NCBI RefSeq assembly: GCF_019966545.1
Contig: NZ_JAIMIC010000004.1
Location: forward strand, 248,001 to 312,000
Length of the DNA: 64,000 nt
Source of the DNA: Heliomarina baculiformis
GTDB lineage: Bacteria; Pseudomonadota; Alphaproteobacteria; Rhodobacterales; Rhodobacteraceae
Reading direction: 5' to 3'
Shown piece by piece: positions 17,616-25,498 of this stretch. Every line of letters starts with the position of its first letter. The first letter of the stretch is position 1. A program made the position numbers and the translations under genes. Below the pieces are notes generated by a model, which did not search any database, was not told the origin of the DNA, and worked only from the letters and a program-made list of their open reading frames with translations.

Positions 17616-18176
17616 ATGGACCTGACCGGAAAGCTACTGATCGCAATGCCGGGCATGGGCGACCTTAGGTTCGAACGATCCGTGATCCTGATGTGCTCTC
17701 ACGATGATGACGGGGCCATGGGGCTGATCATCAACAAGCCCGCCGAGGATGTTCACCTCTCGGATCTGCTCGCCCAGCTTGAAATCGAAGGCCGCAAGGA
17801 TGCCGCGGGCAGGGATCTGCCCGTGCATTTCGGCGGCCCTGTGGAGGGCGCCCGCGGGTTCCTGCTGCACAGCAATGATTACGAGTCGCCGCTTCAGACC
17901 CTGCGGATCAGCGATACGCTGCGGATGACGGCGACGCTCGATATACTTGAGGATATCGCCAGCGGCACCGGACCATCGAAATTCCTGATGGTATTGGGCT
18001 ATGCGGGCTGGGGGCCGGGGCAGCTGGAACAGGAAATCGCCCATAACGGCTGGCTCACCGCCGAGGTCAATGAGCAGATCATCTACGATCTCGACAATGA
18101 CGCGAAATGGGGTGCTGCGCTGGCCGAGATCGGGGTCGACCCGCTGACGCTTTCCGCCAGTTCAGGCAACGCCTGA
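17616..18176 (+). CDS. YqgE/AlgH family protein
   Basis: The 186-residue protein of the UPF0301 family shows MDLTGKLLIAMPGMGDLRFERSV at the start, then ICSHD-like MCSHDDDGAMGLIINKP. HFGGPVEGARGFLLHS, GYAGWGPGQLEQEI and NGWLTAE follow. AlgH influences alginate expression in Pseudomonas, but the biochemical role remains unclear. A clear AAGGAAG ribosome-binding site lies 10 bp before the ATG. Confidence 0.93.
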   Translation: MDLTGKLLIAMPGMGDLRFERSVILMCSHDDDGAMGLIINKPAEDVHLSDLLAQLEIEGRKDAAGRDLPVHFGGPVEGARGFLLHSNDYESPLQTLRISDTLRMTATLDILEDIASGTGPSKFLMVLGYAGWGPGQLEQEIAHNGWLTAEVNEQIIYDLDNDAKWGAALAEIGVDPLTLSASSGNA

Positions 18177-18185
18177 AGCGCGGTT

Positions 18186-19139
18186 CTAGTCGCGCGGTGC
18201 CGCCGCGCGGGCCAACCTGTCATTGATGGCAAGGCCCAGACCGGTCTTCGGGATCGGAGCGATGGCGATAGGACGACCGTCTCGGTCGGCAAGATGCAGG
18301 TGGCCGAACAGGTTCGCCGCCGCCTCGGCCAAATCGCCCTCGGGCGACAGGTTCAGGTCACAGGGCATCTCTCCGAACCCGATCAGGATTTCACCTCGCT
18401 CCGCAGACGGTGCATTAAGGCGGATCGCGGCCTTCGGCGCGTAATGCGACAGCATCTGCCCCGGCGCGTTTAGCGTGGCAGAGGGCGCGCGCCGCTGCAC
18501 GGGGCCGCCCAATACGCCTTCGATCTCTTCCACCGCCAGCCCACCGGGCCGCAGCAGGACCGGTTTACGATCATCACCGAAACCGAGGATCGTCGATTCC
18601 AGCCCAACCTCGCAGCGGCCGTCATCGACAATGGCGGCGATACGTCCGCCCAGCCCGTCCCTGACATGGTCCGCTGTCGTGGCGCTGATCCGCCCCGAGG
18701 GGTTGGCCGAGGGCGCGGCCACCACGCCGCCAAACTCTTTGAGCAACGCCCGTGCGGTCGGGTGCGCTGGAACGCGGATCGCCAGCGTATCAAGACCGGC
18801 GGTAACAAGGGGCGACACATCCGCATCGGCGCGCAGCGGCAGTACCAGCGTAAGAGGTCCGGGCCAAAAGGCGCGGGCCAGCGTTTCCGCCTCATCGGAC
18901 CAGCCCACGTACCGCTGCGCCGTGGCCACATCGGCAGCATGGACGATCAGCGGATTGAAGCTCGGCCGTCCCTTGGCCTCGTAGATGCCGGCCACCGCCC
19001 GCCCGTTGGTCGCATCAGCCCCCAGCCCATAGACGGTTTCGGTGGGGAAAGCGACGCAGGCGCCTTGCCGCAGCAGATCGGCGGCCCGGGCGAGGTCCGT
19101 GGCCGAGGGCCCGAGCATGAGGGTTGACGAAGAGTTCAT
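18186..19139 (-). CDS. tsaC: L-threonylcarbamoyladenylate synthase
   Basis: Makes threonylcarbamoyl-AMP from threonine, bicarbonate and ATP for the universal tRNA t6A modification. The 317-residue product is the long Sua5 type. The YrdC domain (about 10-190) carries FPTETVYGLGADA, the KGRPSFNPLIVH nucleotide-binding motif and APSANPSGRIS. A linker and a C-terminal Sua5 domain follow (about 220-317, with SHYAPKAAIRL). An alternative start seven codons downstream is possible. It is convergent with the yqgE-like gene. Confidence 0.93.
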   Translation of the reverse strand: MNSSSTLMLGPSATDLARAADLLRQGACVAFPTETVYGLGADATNGRAVAGIYEAKGRPSFNPLIVHAADVATAQRYVGWSDEAETLARAFWPGPLTLVLPLRADADVSPLVTAGLDTLAIRVPAHPTARALLKEFGGVVAAPSANPSGRISATTADHVRDGLGGRIAAIVDDGRCEVGLESTILGFGDDRKPVLLRPGGLAVEEIEGVLGGPVQRRAPSATLNAPGQMLSHYAPKAAIRLNAPSAERGEILIGFGEMPCDLNLSPEGDLAEAAANLFGHLHLADRDGRPIAIAPIPKTGLGLAINDRLARAAAPRD

Positions 19140-19277
19140 TAGGCGTGACGCGGCGTTTCAGTTGCGTGGATCGGCAGACTGCTCTGGAATGCCGGGGACT
19201 GCTGTCCCATAAAGGCGGCTCGGGCAGAATCCAAGCCCGTCCATAGTCTTAAGCCATTGACCAGCGAGGAGTAAGCA

Positions 19278-20990
19278 ATGCCTTATCGTGCCCCCGTATC
19301 CGATTATGAATTCATGCTGCGTCACGTCGTCGGTTTTGACCGCGTCTCTGGAACCGAGCGTTATTCGGAAGCCAGCAGCGACGTGGTTTCGGCGATTCTG
19401 AACGAAGCGGGAAAGATGTGCGAAGAGGTCATGGCCCCGCTGCAACGCAATGGCGATCTTAACCCGGCACGGCTGGAAAACGGCGTCGTGCGCACCTCGC
19501 CCGGATTTGCCGAGGGCTGGAAAGCGATCGCCGAAGGCGGCTGGATCGGGATCAGTGCGCCCGAGGAACATGGCGGCATGGGCCTGCCTGTAACGTTGCT
19601 GACCTCGGTCAACGAAATGATGTCGAGCGCCTGCCTTTCGCTGGAACTGGCCCCGCTCATGAGCATGGGCCAGATCGAAGCGCTGGAGCATCATGCCAGC
19701 GATGAGATCAAGGAGCTTTACCTTCCCAAGCTGATCTCGGGCGAATGGTCCGGCACCATGAACCTGACTGAACCGCAGGCGGGATCGGACGTGGGGGCGC
19801 TGTCGACCAAGGCCGAGCCGCTGGATGACGGCACCTATGCCATCACCGGGCAAAAGATCTATATCTCCTGGGGCGACAACGATTTCACCGAGAATGTTTG
19901 CCACCTTGTCCTTGCACGCCTGCCCGATGGCGTGGCGGGCACCAAGGGGATCAGCCTGTTTCTCGTGCCCAAGAACATCCCCGATGAAAACGGCGCGCCG
20001 GGCGTGGCGAACCAACTCAAAGTGGTCTCGCTTGAGCATAAGATGGGCCTGCACGGTTCGCCGACCTGCGTCATGCAATATGACGGCGCCAAGGGCTGGT
20101 TGATCGGCAAGGAAAACGGCGGCATGGCGGCGATGTTCACCATGATGAATAACGCGCGGCTTGGCGTTGGCGGTCAGGGCGTCGGTTCGGGCGAGGGCGC
20201 CTACCAGCACGCGCTGGCCTATGCGATGGAGCGCAAGCAGGGCCGTACCGCCGAAGGCTCCTCGGGCACCATCGCGGAACATGCGGATGTGCGCCGCATG
20301 CTGATGACGATGAAGGCCGAGCTGTTCGCCGCCCGCGCCATCATTCTGTCCTGCGCGGTTGCCATCGACATGCAGAACGCCACCGGGGAGGCGGACTGGG
20401 CCGCCCGTGCGGCTCTGCTGACACCGATTGCCAAGGCCTTCGGGACGGACACCGGGATCGACGTCTCTGAAATGGGCGTTCAGGTGCACGGCGGCATGGG
20501 CTTTATCGAAGAAACCGGCGCGGCGCAGTACTATCGCGACAGCCGGGTTACCGCGATCTACGAGGGCACGAACGGGATCCAGGCGATGGATCTTGTCGCG
20601 CGCAAGATGATGGACGGCGGCGAGGCCGCGATGCACCTGCTTGATGAAATCGAGACGCAGGCGGAACAGGCCAAGGCGACCTTCCCGGACATGGCCGACG
20701 CGGTCTGGCAGGCGGCGGAAACCCTGCGCGAGGCGACCGAATGGCTGAACGGTCAGAGCGACATGAACGACCGGTTCGCGGGCGCGGTGCCTTACCTGCG
20801 CGGATTTGCGCGGGTGCTCGGGGCGCATTTCCACCTCTCCGCCGCACTGGCGGAACCGGGATCGGCACGCGAAACACTTGCCCGGTTCTATATCACCTGC
20901 TTGCTGCCCGAACATGCCGGTCTTCTCGCCCATGCGCAGGCCGGAGCGAAGGATCTCTACGAGATGAGCCTCGAAGACCTGGTGGCCTGA
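19278..20990 (+). CDS. Acyl-CoA dehydrogenase, DmdC-like
   Basis: FAD enzyme that oxidises an acyl-CoA thioester to the 2-enoyl form and passes electrons to ETF. The 570-residue product is about 180 residues longer than classical acyl-CoA dehydrogenases. It has a C-terminal helical domain as in DmdC (methylmercaptopropionyl-CoA dehydrogenase of DMSP breakdown). Motifs are MNLTEPQAGSDVGALST (FAD binding), KIYISWGDND and RVTAIYEGTNGIQAMD containing the catalytic Glu. DmdC proteins in roseobacters share the MPYRAP start, but several paralogues exist, so a DMSP substrate is not certain. A GAGGAG site precedes the ATG. Confidence 0.88.
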   Translation: MPYRAPVSDYEFMLRHVVGFDRVSGTERYSEASSDVVSAILNEAGKMCEEVMAPLQRNGDLNPARLENGVVRTSPGFAEGWKAIAEGGWIGISAPEEHGGMGLPVTLLTSVNEMMSSACLSLELAPLMSMGQIEALEHHASDEIKELYLPKLISGEWSGTMNLTEPQAGSDVGALSTKAEPLDDGTYAITGQKIYISWGDNDFTENVCHLVLARLPDGVAGTKGISLFLVPKNIPDENGAPGVANQLKVVSLEHKMGLHGSPTCVMQYDGAKGWLIGKENGGMAAMFTMMNNARLGVGGQGVGSGEGAYQHALAYAMERKQGRTAEGSSGTIAEHADVRRMLMTMKAELFAARAIILSCAVAIDMQNATGEADWAARAALLTPIAKAFGTDTGIDVSEMGVQVHGGMGFIEETGAAQYYRDSRVTAIYEGTNGIQAMDLVARKMMDGGEAAMHLLDEIETQAEQAKATFPDMADAVWQAAETLREATEWLNGQSDMNDRFAGAVPYLRGFARVLGAHFHLSAALAEPGSARETLARFYITCLLPEHAGLLAHAQAGAKDLYEMSLEDLVA

Positions 20991-20991
20991 T

Positions 20992-22044
20992 ATGGATACG
21001 GAAAGACCGATGGTGCTGAATTACCCTTGGGATACACCACCGGAACACGGGGGCGCGATCGAGGTCGCCCCCGGGATCCTCTGGATCCGTATGCCGCTGC
21101 CGATGAAGCTGGATCACGTCAACCTCTACGCATTGGATGACGGAGACGGCTGGACGGTGATCGACACCGGGTTCGGATCACGCAAGACGCGTGAAATCTG
21201 GACCGAAGTGCTGAACGGGCCGATGGCGGGCAAGCCGGTGAAGCGGGTGATCATGACCCATCATCACCCGGATCACATGGGCAACGTGGGCTGGTTCCAG
21301 ACCGAACACGGGGCCGAGTTGGTGTCGACCCGCACCTCATGGCTCTTTGCACGGATGCTGCATCTTGACGCGCAGGAGAGACCGCCCTCGGAAACGCTGG
21401 CTTTCTGGAAAAGCGCGGGGATGGATCCCGAAATCCTGGACCAGCGGGCGCAGGAAAAACCGTTCAACTACGCCGATATCGCCGTGCCCATGCCGCTTGG
21501 GTTCAAGCGGATAAAGCAGGGCGACGTGATCGAGATGGGCGGGCGCACGTGGGACATCCACATCGGCAACGGCCACGCGCCGGAACACGCGACTTTCTGG
21601 AGCCGCGATGACAATCTGGTGATCTCTGGCGACCAGATCCTGCCCTCTATCAGTCCGAACATCGGCGTTTACGTGACCGAACCAGAGGCCGATCCGCTTG
21701 AGGGATGGCTAGAGGCCTGCGAGCGTTTCCTGCCGCTGGCACGCCCCGATCATCTGGTTTTGGGCGGGCACAAGCTGCCTTTCACCGGGTTGCCGGTGCG
21801 TCTGCGGCAGTTGATCGACAATCATCACGGCGCGCTGCGTCGGCTGATAAAGCATCTGGCCGAACCGCATAGCGCGGCGGAATGCTTCTCGGTTCTGTTC
21901 AAGCGTAACATCGGCGCCGGGGAATATGGGCTGGCGCTGGTTGAATCCGTGGCCCATGTCAATCATCTCTACCTGAGAGGTGAGGTCACGCGCGAAAGAC
22001 GCGCGGATGGCGCATGGGTCTATCAGGCGAAAGGCCAGGGATGA
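20992..22044 (+). CDS. MBL-fold metallohydrolase with C-terminal helical domain
   Basis: The 350-residue protein has the metallo-beta-lactamase core THHHPDHMGN (about residues 86-95), ISGDQILPSISPN and GGHK as metal-binding motifs. A winged-helix-like C-terminal region (about 260-345) follows, as in lactonase/LACTB2-type members. The gene starts one base after the acyl-CoA dehydrogenase stop, so the two are co-transcribed. A hydrolytic role on an acyl-CoA or other thioester/lactone in the same pathway is inference. A second in-frame ATG lies six codons downstream. Confidence 0.87.
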   Translation: MDTERPMVLNYPWDTPPEHGGAIEVAPGILWIRMPLPMKLDHVNLYALDDGDGWTVIDTGFGSRKTREIWTEVLNGPMAGKPVKRVIMTHHHPDHMGNVGWFQTEHGAELVSTRTSWLFARMLHLDAQERPPSETLAFWKSAGMDPEILDQRAQEKPFNYADIAVPMPLGFKRIKQGDVIEMGGRTWDIHIGNGHAPEHATFWSRDDNLVISGDQILPSISPNIGVYVTEPEADPLEGWLEACERFLPLARPDHLVLGGHKLPFTGLPVRLRQLIDNHHGALRRLIKHLAEPHSAAECFSVLFKRNIGAGEYGLALVESVAHVNHLYLRGEVTRERRADGAWVYQAKGQG

Positions 22045-22499
22045 GCGACGAGATCAGGACGACGGCAGAAGCCGCCGAGGCGGATGTGCTGCCGCGCATG
22101 AAGGAAATCCATACCGACCCCGCGCGCGCCGAAAAGGCACCGGTGCCGGACAGCCTGAAGCAGCCGCTGAAAAACAAAAGCGCCGCGCAATGGGCTTATG
22201 AGCGGCTGATTGTCTATATCCGCAATTTCGAAGCGCAGCTTGATGGCGAGCATGAAGTCGCAGTCGGATTGACCGGGGGCGATGCAGGTGTTTTGCGCAT
22301 CGAGGGTATGGGCTATTTCGACCCGGATATCGTCACTTTTTACGGCAGCGATGGCCGTGGCTCGAAGACCCAGTTGATCCAGCATGTCACCCAGTTGAAC
22401 GTGATGCTGCGCGCTATCGCAAAGCCGCAGCCCGAAGAGCCCGCGCATCGTATCGGGTTCAGGCTGGTCCGGGATATCGAAGAGCCTGAGACACCGTGA
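22041..22499 (+). CDS. Conserved protein, probably DUF6173 family
   Basis: The 152-residue soluble protein starts in an ATGA overlap with the previous gene. The conserved-looking core is KNKSAAQWAYERLIVYI, EVAVGLTGGDAGVLRIEGMGYFDPDIVTFYG and GSKTQLIQHVTQLNVML. I recall this core from Rhodobacterales proteins of unknown function (DUF6173), from memory only. No catalytic motif is evident. Its stop codon merges with the left arm of the AT-rich palindrome that follows. Confidence 0.7.
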   Translation: MSDEIRTTAEAAEADVLPRMKEIHTDPARAEKAPVPDSLKQPLKNKSAAQWAYERLIVYIRNFEAQLDGEHEVAVGLTGGDAGVLRIEGMGYFDPDIVTFYGSDGRGSKTQLIQHVTQLNVMLRAIAKPQPEEPAHRIGFRLVRDIEEPETP

Positions 22500-22542
22500 A
22501 AATTCTGCGAAGAATTTTCCCAAGAAAATTGAATTTTCTTGG
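22499..22542. repeat. AT-rich double palindrome, copy 1
   Basis: Two adjacent inverted repeats sit directly after the 22041-22499 gene. The first is AAAATTCT-GCGA-AGAATTTT (22499-22518). The second is CCAAGAAAATT, a single G, then AATTTTCTTGG (22520-22542), perfect 11-bp arms. Copy 2 before mobA uses the same building blocks. The second palindrome could also act as a transcription terminator, but it lacks a long U-run. Confidence 0.7.
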
Positions 22543-22655
22543 CCACACCGATGGATAGGACACCCCTGAGTGACGGCTGCGCGGTATTGACCGCGTGACA
22601 CCGTCTTTCGAATCCGGTACTTCCCCCTGCAAGAGTCACGAACAGGATCAGACTT

Positions 22656-22790
22656 ATGGCTGAACACAAGCACGGCGAGATGGATATCAAATCGCAAACC
22701 GAAACTTTCGAAGGCTTCATGAGCTTTGTCACATGGGCCGCGGGCATCATCATCGTGCTGCTCATCCTGATGGCCATCTTCATCACCTGA
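22656..22790 (+). CDS. aa3-type cytochrome c oxidase subunit IV
   Basis: The 44-residue protein has a hydrophilic N-terminus (MAEHKHGEMDIKSQTETFEG) and one transmembrane helix (about 22-43, ending ILMAIFIT). The TFEGF-x3-VTW core is the signature of the small bacterial subunit IV of aa3 oxidases, seen in the Rhodobacter and Paracoccus enzymes. It is a structural inner-membrane subunit of the terminal oxidase. It stands alone here, away from any ctaC/ctaD genes. Its shortness means automated gene finders may miss it. Confidence 0.88.
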   Translation: MAEHKHGEMDIKSQTETFEGFMSFVTWAAGIIIVLLILMAIFIT

Positions 22791-22815
22791 TCCCAATCGG
22801 AGCCTTTCCTTGAAT

Positions 22816-23424
22816 ATGCGTATCCTGTGCCTGCTGGCGCTGCTGCCTCTGCTGGCCGGTTGCGTCACGGGAGGGCACTATTCCGAAGATTCAGTTGTGG
22901 AAGCGGCGCGCTATCGCAGTAGCGAACCGCCGCGCATGACGCTTTACACGATGATCAACAATCGCTCCGGCAAGGGGGCGCATTCCTCCCTGCTGATCAA
23001 CGCCTCGGAAACCGTGATCTTCGATCCGGCAGGGTCGTTCTATGCGGATGTCGTGCCTGAGCAGGACGATGTGCTGTTCGGCATCTCCCCCAAGATCGAG
23101 GAAGCCTACAAGGGCGCCCACGCACGGGAAACCTTCCATGTCGTGCGCCAGCACGTGCCGCTGACCGCCGAGCAGGCCGAAACCGCCTATCGGCTGGCCC
23201 TTGCCAACGGACCGGTTGCGGGCGCTTTCTGTGCCAATGCCACCTCTCAGCTGGTGCAGCAGATCCCTGGTTTCGAAAACGTCCAGACCACCTTTTATCC
23301 GGTCAAGCTGCAGGAGCAATTCGCCAAGCTGCCCGGCGTCGTCACGGACACCTATTACGAATACGACAGTGCCGATCTTCAGGAAGGTCTGCGCAAGGGC
23401 AACGAAGCGCTAAACACCAACTAG
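22816..23424 (+). CDS. Lipoprotein with possible permuted NlpC/P60-like domain
   Basis: The 202-residue protein has a lipobox LAGC (Cys16), so it is lipidated and envelope-anchored. ATG 22816 is preferred over the TTG two codons earlier. The body has H56 in GKGAHSSLLI followed by IFDPAGSF, and later C139 in AGAFCANATSQLV. A His before a Cys followed by S/T-x-L-V is the order in circularly permuted NlpC/P60 (YiiX/LRAT-like) enzymes, which cleave amide or ester bonds. This assignment is tentative. The gene is convergent with azlD, overlapping by 15 bp. Confidence 0.65.
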   Translation: MRILCLLALLPLLAGCVTGGHYSEDSVVEAARYRSSEPPRMTLYTMINNRSGKGAHSSLLINASETVIFDPAGSFYADVVPEQDDVLFGISPKIEEAYKGAHARETFHVVRQHVPLTAEQAETAYRLALANGPVAGAFCANATSQLVQQIPGFENVQTTFYPVKLQEQFAKLPGVVTDTYYEYDSADLQEGLRKGNEALNTN

Positions 23425-23766
23425 GTAGAGCAGCGCGTAAAGCGTGACCGCGCCGCTGCCGATGGCCATCAGCACATTCTTGGTGACGTAGCCGACGGCC
23501 AGCGTCACGGCGGCGGCCGCCATGCGTGGCAGGTCGGGCTCGCCACCTGTTGCGCTGGGCCAGACGACCAGCGGAGCGACCAGCGCGGGCAGCATCGCGA
23601 CAGCGGTGTAACGCAGATGGCGCAAGAGCCATTCCGGCAGGGGCCGGTCCCCCACGATCCCGATGAAAAAGAACCGCAGGGCAAAGCTTCCCAGCGCAAG
23701 GCCAAGGATCACGATCCAGAGGGTCGAGGTTTCGAAACCGGTGGCCGATGTTGCAACGTCGTTCAT
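23410..23766 (-). CDS. azlD: AzlD family transport protein
   Basis: The 118-residue membrane protein has three to four helices (LWIVILGLALGSFALRFFFIG, YTAVAMLPALVAPLVVWP, AAAAVTLAVGYVTKNVLMAIGSGAV). It shows the family's conserved Arg after the first helix (LRFFFI). Paired with AzlC it forms a branched-chain amino-acid exporter. It overlaps azlC by 4 bp (ATGA), so translation is coupled. Confidence 0.9.
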   Translation of the reverse strand: MNDVATSATGFETSTLWIVILGLALGSFALRFFFIGIVGDRPLPEWLLRHLRYTAVAMLPALVAPLVVWPSATGGEPDLPRMAAAAVTLAVGYVTKNVLMAIGSGAVTLYALLYLVGV

Positions 23767-24479
23767 ATCTTGACCCCCCGGCTTATGAGAAACTGTTCTG
23801 CCCGCGCCCCGGCCATCATGCCGGCCGTGCCGGCCACCAGCAGGCCAAGGTTATAGGGGATCGAAACACAAAGAAGAGCGACGACGATCGACACAAAGGC
23901 TGCGGCGATATGGGCGGGGGTGCGCAGCATCGGGCCGACCATGGCTAGAAAAGCGATGGGCAGCGCGAAATCGAGCGCAAAACTCTCAGGGATGCCGGTG
24001 CCGAGGATCGCACCGACCAGCGTGCCGGTATACCAGAGCGGCGCGATGATGGCGTTTGTCCCGAAGAAATAGGCAAGCCGCTCGGACAGCGTCATTTCCG
24101 GCGCCAGTTCGTATTGGGCCACGGACAGGGAATAGGACTGGTCCACCGTGAAATAGGCGACGATGGCCCGCGTCCAGAGCGGGGCTGCGCCGAGGTAGGG
24201 GGTCAGCGAGGCGGAATACATGCCGACCCGCAGGTTCACGGCGAGCGATGAGGCAAGAATGATCATCGTCGGGGCATCTTCGCGCAGCAGTTGCAGCGCG
24301 GTGAACTGGGCCGATCCCGCATAGACCGAGGCGGAAAAAGTCAGCATTTCGTAGAGCTTGAGCCCTGCTTCGGTTGCGAGTACCCCGAATAGAAGCGAGA
24401 AGGGGCCAGCGACGAAGATGAAGGGCAGGCTGTTCCGGCATCCTTTCCAAAAGTACGATTTCGCGGTGGTACGTGGCAT
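23763..24479 (-). CDS. azlC: AzlC family branched-chain amino-acid exporter
   Basis: The 238-residue membrane protein is AzlC-like: a short basic N-terminus (FWKGCRNSLPFI), then GLLFGVLATEAGL-like FSLLFGVLATEAG. SASVYAGSAQF, a family hallmark, follows, then LAVNLRVGMYSASLTPYLG and several further helices. It is the large subunit of the AzlCD exporter for valine, leucine or their analogues. It diverges from fdhD across about 58 bp. Confidence 0.92.
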   Translation of the reverse strand: MPRTTAKSYFWKGCRNSLPFIFVAGPFSLLFGVLATEAGLKLYEMLTFSASVYAGSAQFTALQLLREDAPTMIILASSLAVNLRVGMYSASLTPYLGAAPLWTRAIVAYFTVDQSYSLSVAQYELAPEMTLSERLAYFFGTNAIIAPLWYTGTLVGAILGTGIPESFALDFALPIAFLAMVGPMLRTPAHIAAAFVSIVVALLCVSIPYNLGLLVAGTAGMMAGARAEQFLISRGVKI

Positions 24480-24537
24480 TGCTTGACCCTAGACTGACCG
24501 AAACTGCACTATCGGTGATGGGGAGGGGTTGCAATTG

Positions 24538-25419
24538 GTGACGCGCATGAATGACGACGCATTGCTGATCGCGCCGGACGCGCAGGCGCCGGGCCTGACA
24601 CGGAAAATTCGCGGCACGGATCACACCGGTGCCGAAACCGAGATTCCGGTCGTCGAAGAGCGCCCGCTCACGATTTTTCTGAACAGCCAGGAGATCGTCA
24701 CCGCGATGACGATCGGGGATTACCCGGAATATCTCGCGCTGGGTTTTTTGCGTAACCAGGGCATGCTGCGCGACGATGAGGAGCTTCTGGGCGTCGATTA
24801 CGACGATGAACTTGAAACGGTCGTTGTCCGGACTGGGCGAGAGACCTCTTACGAAGAAAAGCTGAAGAAAAAGACCCGCACCAGCGGCTGCGCGGTGGGA
24901 ACGGTTTTCGGCGATATGATGGAGGGTCTGGAGGGTTTGCACCTGCCCGCAGCCGAAGTGCGCAGCTCGTGGCTCTACGCATTGTCGGCGCAGATCAACC
25001 GGATGCCGTCGCTTTATCTGGAGGCCGGGGCGATCCACGGCACGGTGCTTTGCCGACAGGACCAACCGCTGGTCTACATGGAAGATGTCGGGCGCCATAA
25101 CGCCGTCGACAAGGTGGCGGGATGGATGCTGAAGCATGGCGAAGGCGCGTCGGACAAGATCCTCTACACCACCGGCCGGCTGACTTCGGAAATGGTCATC
25201 AAGACCGCCCATATGGGGATACCGGTGCTGGCCTCGCGCTCCGGGTTTACCGCATGGGGAGTCGATATCGCGCGGCAGGTGGGATTGACGCTGATCGGAC
25301 GGTTGCGCGGCCAGCGGTTCGTCTGCCTGGCGGGCGAAGAGCGCCTTATCCGCGATGCGGACCTGTCCTCGGCGCAGGCCGAAGAGCGCCGTGCGATCCG
25401 CAAAGGAGCAGAGGTATGA
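24538..25419 (+). CDS. fdhD: Formate dehydrogenase accessory sulfurtransferase
   Basis: Transfers sulfur from a desulfurase to the molybdenum cofactor so that formate dehydrogenase becomes active. The product is about 293 residues. GTG 24538 is chosen because the purine-rich GGGGAGGGG ends about 10 bp before it; TTG 24529 or 24535 and ATG 24547 are alternatives. Motifs are EERPLTIFLNSQEIVTAMTI, DVGRHNAVDKVAGW and TGRLTSEMV. The sulfur-carrying Cys is C118 in TSGCAVGT; the second Cys of the E. coli CxxC pair is Gly. It starts the Mo-cofactor cluster. Confidence 0.93.
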   Translation: MTRMNDDALLIAPDAQAPGLTRKIRGTDHTGAETEIPVVEERPLTIFLNSQEIVTAMTIGDYPEYLALGFLRNQGMLRDDEELLGVDYDDELETVVVRTGRETSYEEKLKKKTRTSGCAVGTVFGDMMEGLEGLHLPAAEVRSSWLYALSAQINRMPSLYLEAGAIHGTVLCRQDQPLVYMEDVGRHNAVDKVAGWMLKHGEGASDKILYTTGRLTSEMVIKTAHMGIPVLASRSGFTAWGVDIARQVGLTLIGRLRGQRFVCLAGEERLIRDADLSSAQAEERRAIRKGAEV

Positions 25420-25429
25420 ACCGGGCGGC

Positions 25430-25474
25430 AATTTTCTGGCCAGAAAATTTCCAAGACCATTCAAATTTTCTTGG
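25430..25474. repeat. AT-rich double palindrome, copy 2
   Basis: A perfect 20-bp palindrome, AATTTTCTGGCCAGAAAATT (25430-25449), is followed at once by CCAAGA (25451-25456) and TCTTGG (25469-25474) flanking a spacer that ends in AATT. The second unit resembles the CCAAGA...AATTTTCTTGG palindrome of copy 1 with a degenerate left arm. It lies between fdhD and mobA and does not appear to encode protein, although one frame stays open through it. Confidence 0.68.
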
Positions 25475-25498
25475 GCTCCGATGTGGGATGCTTTGCCA

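Noticed and set aside
19158-20933. 591-aa minus-strand open frame
   Set aside because: Antisense to the acyl-CoA dehydrogenase gene, which has intact family motifs throughout.
25355-25498. Long N-terminal extension of mobA
   Set aside because: The extension overlaps the end of fdhD and reads through the palindromic repeat; the nucleotide-binding fold begins right after ATG 25499.
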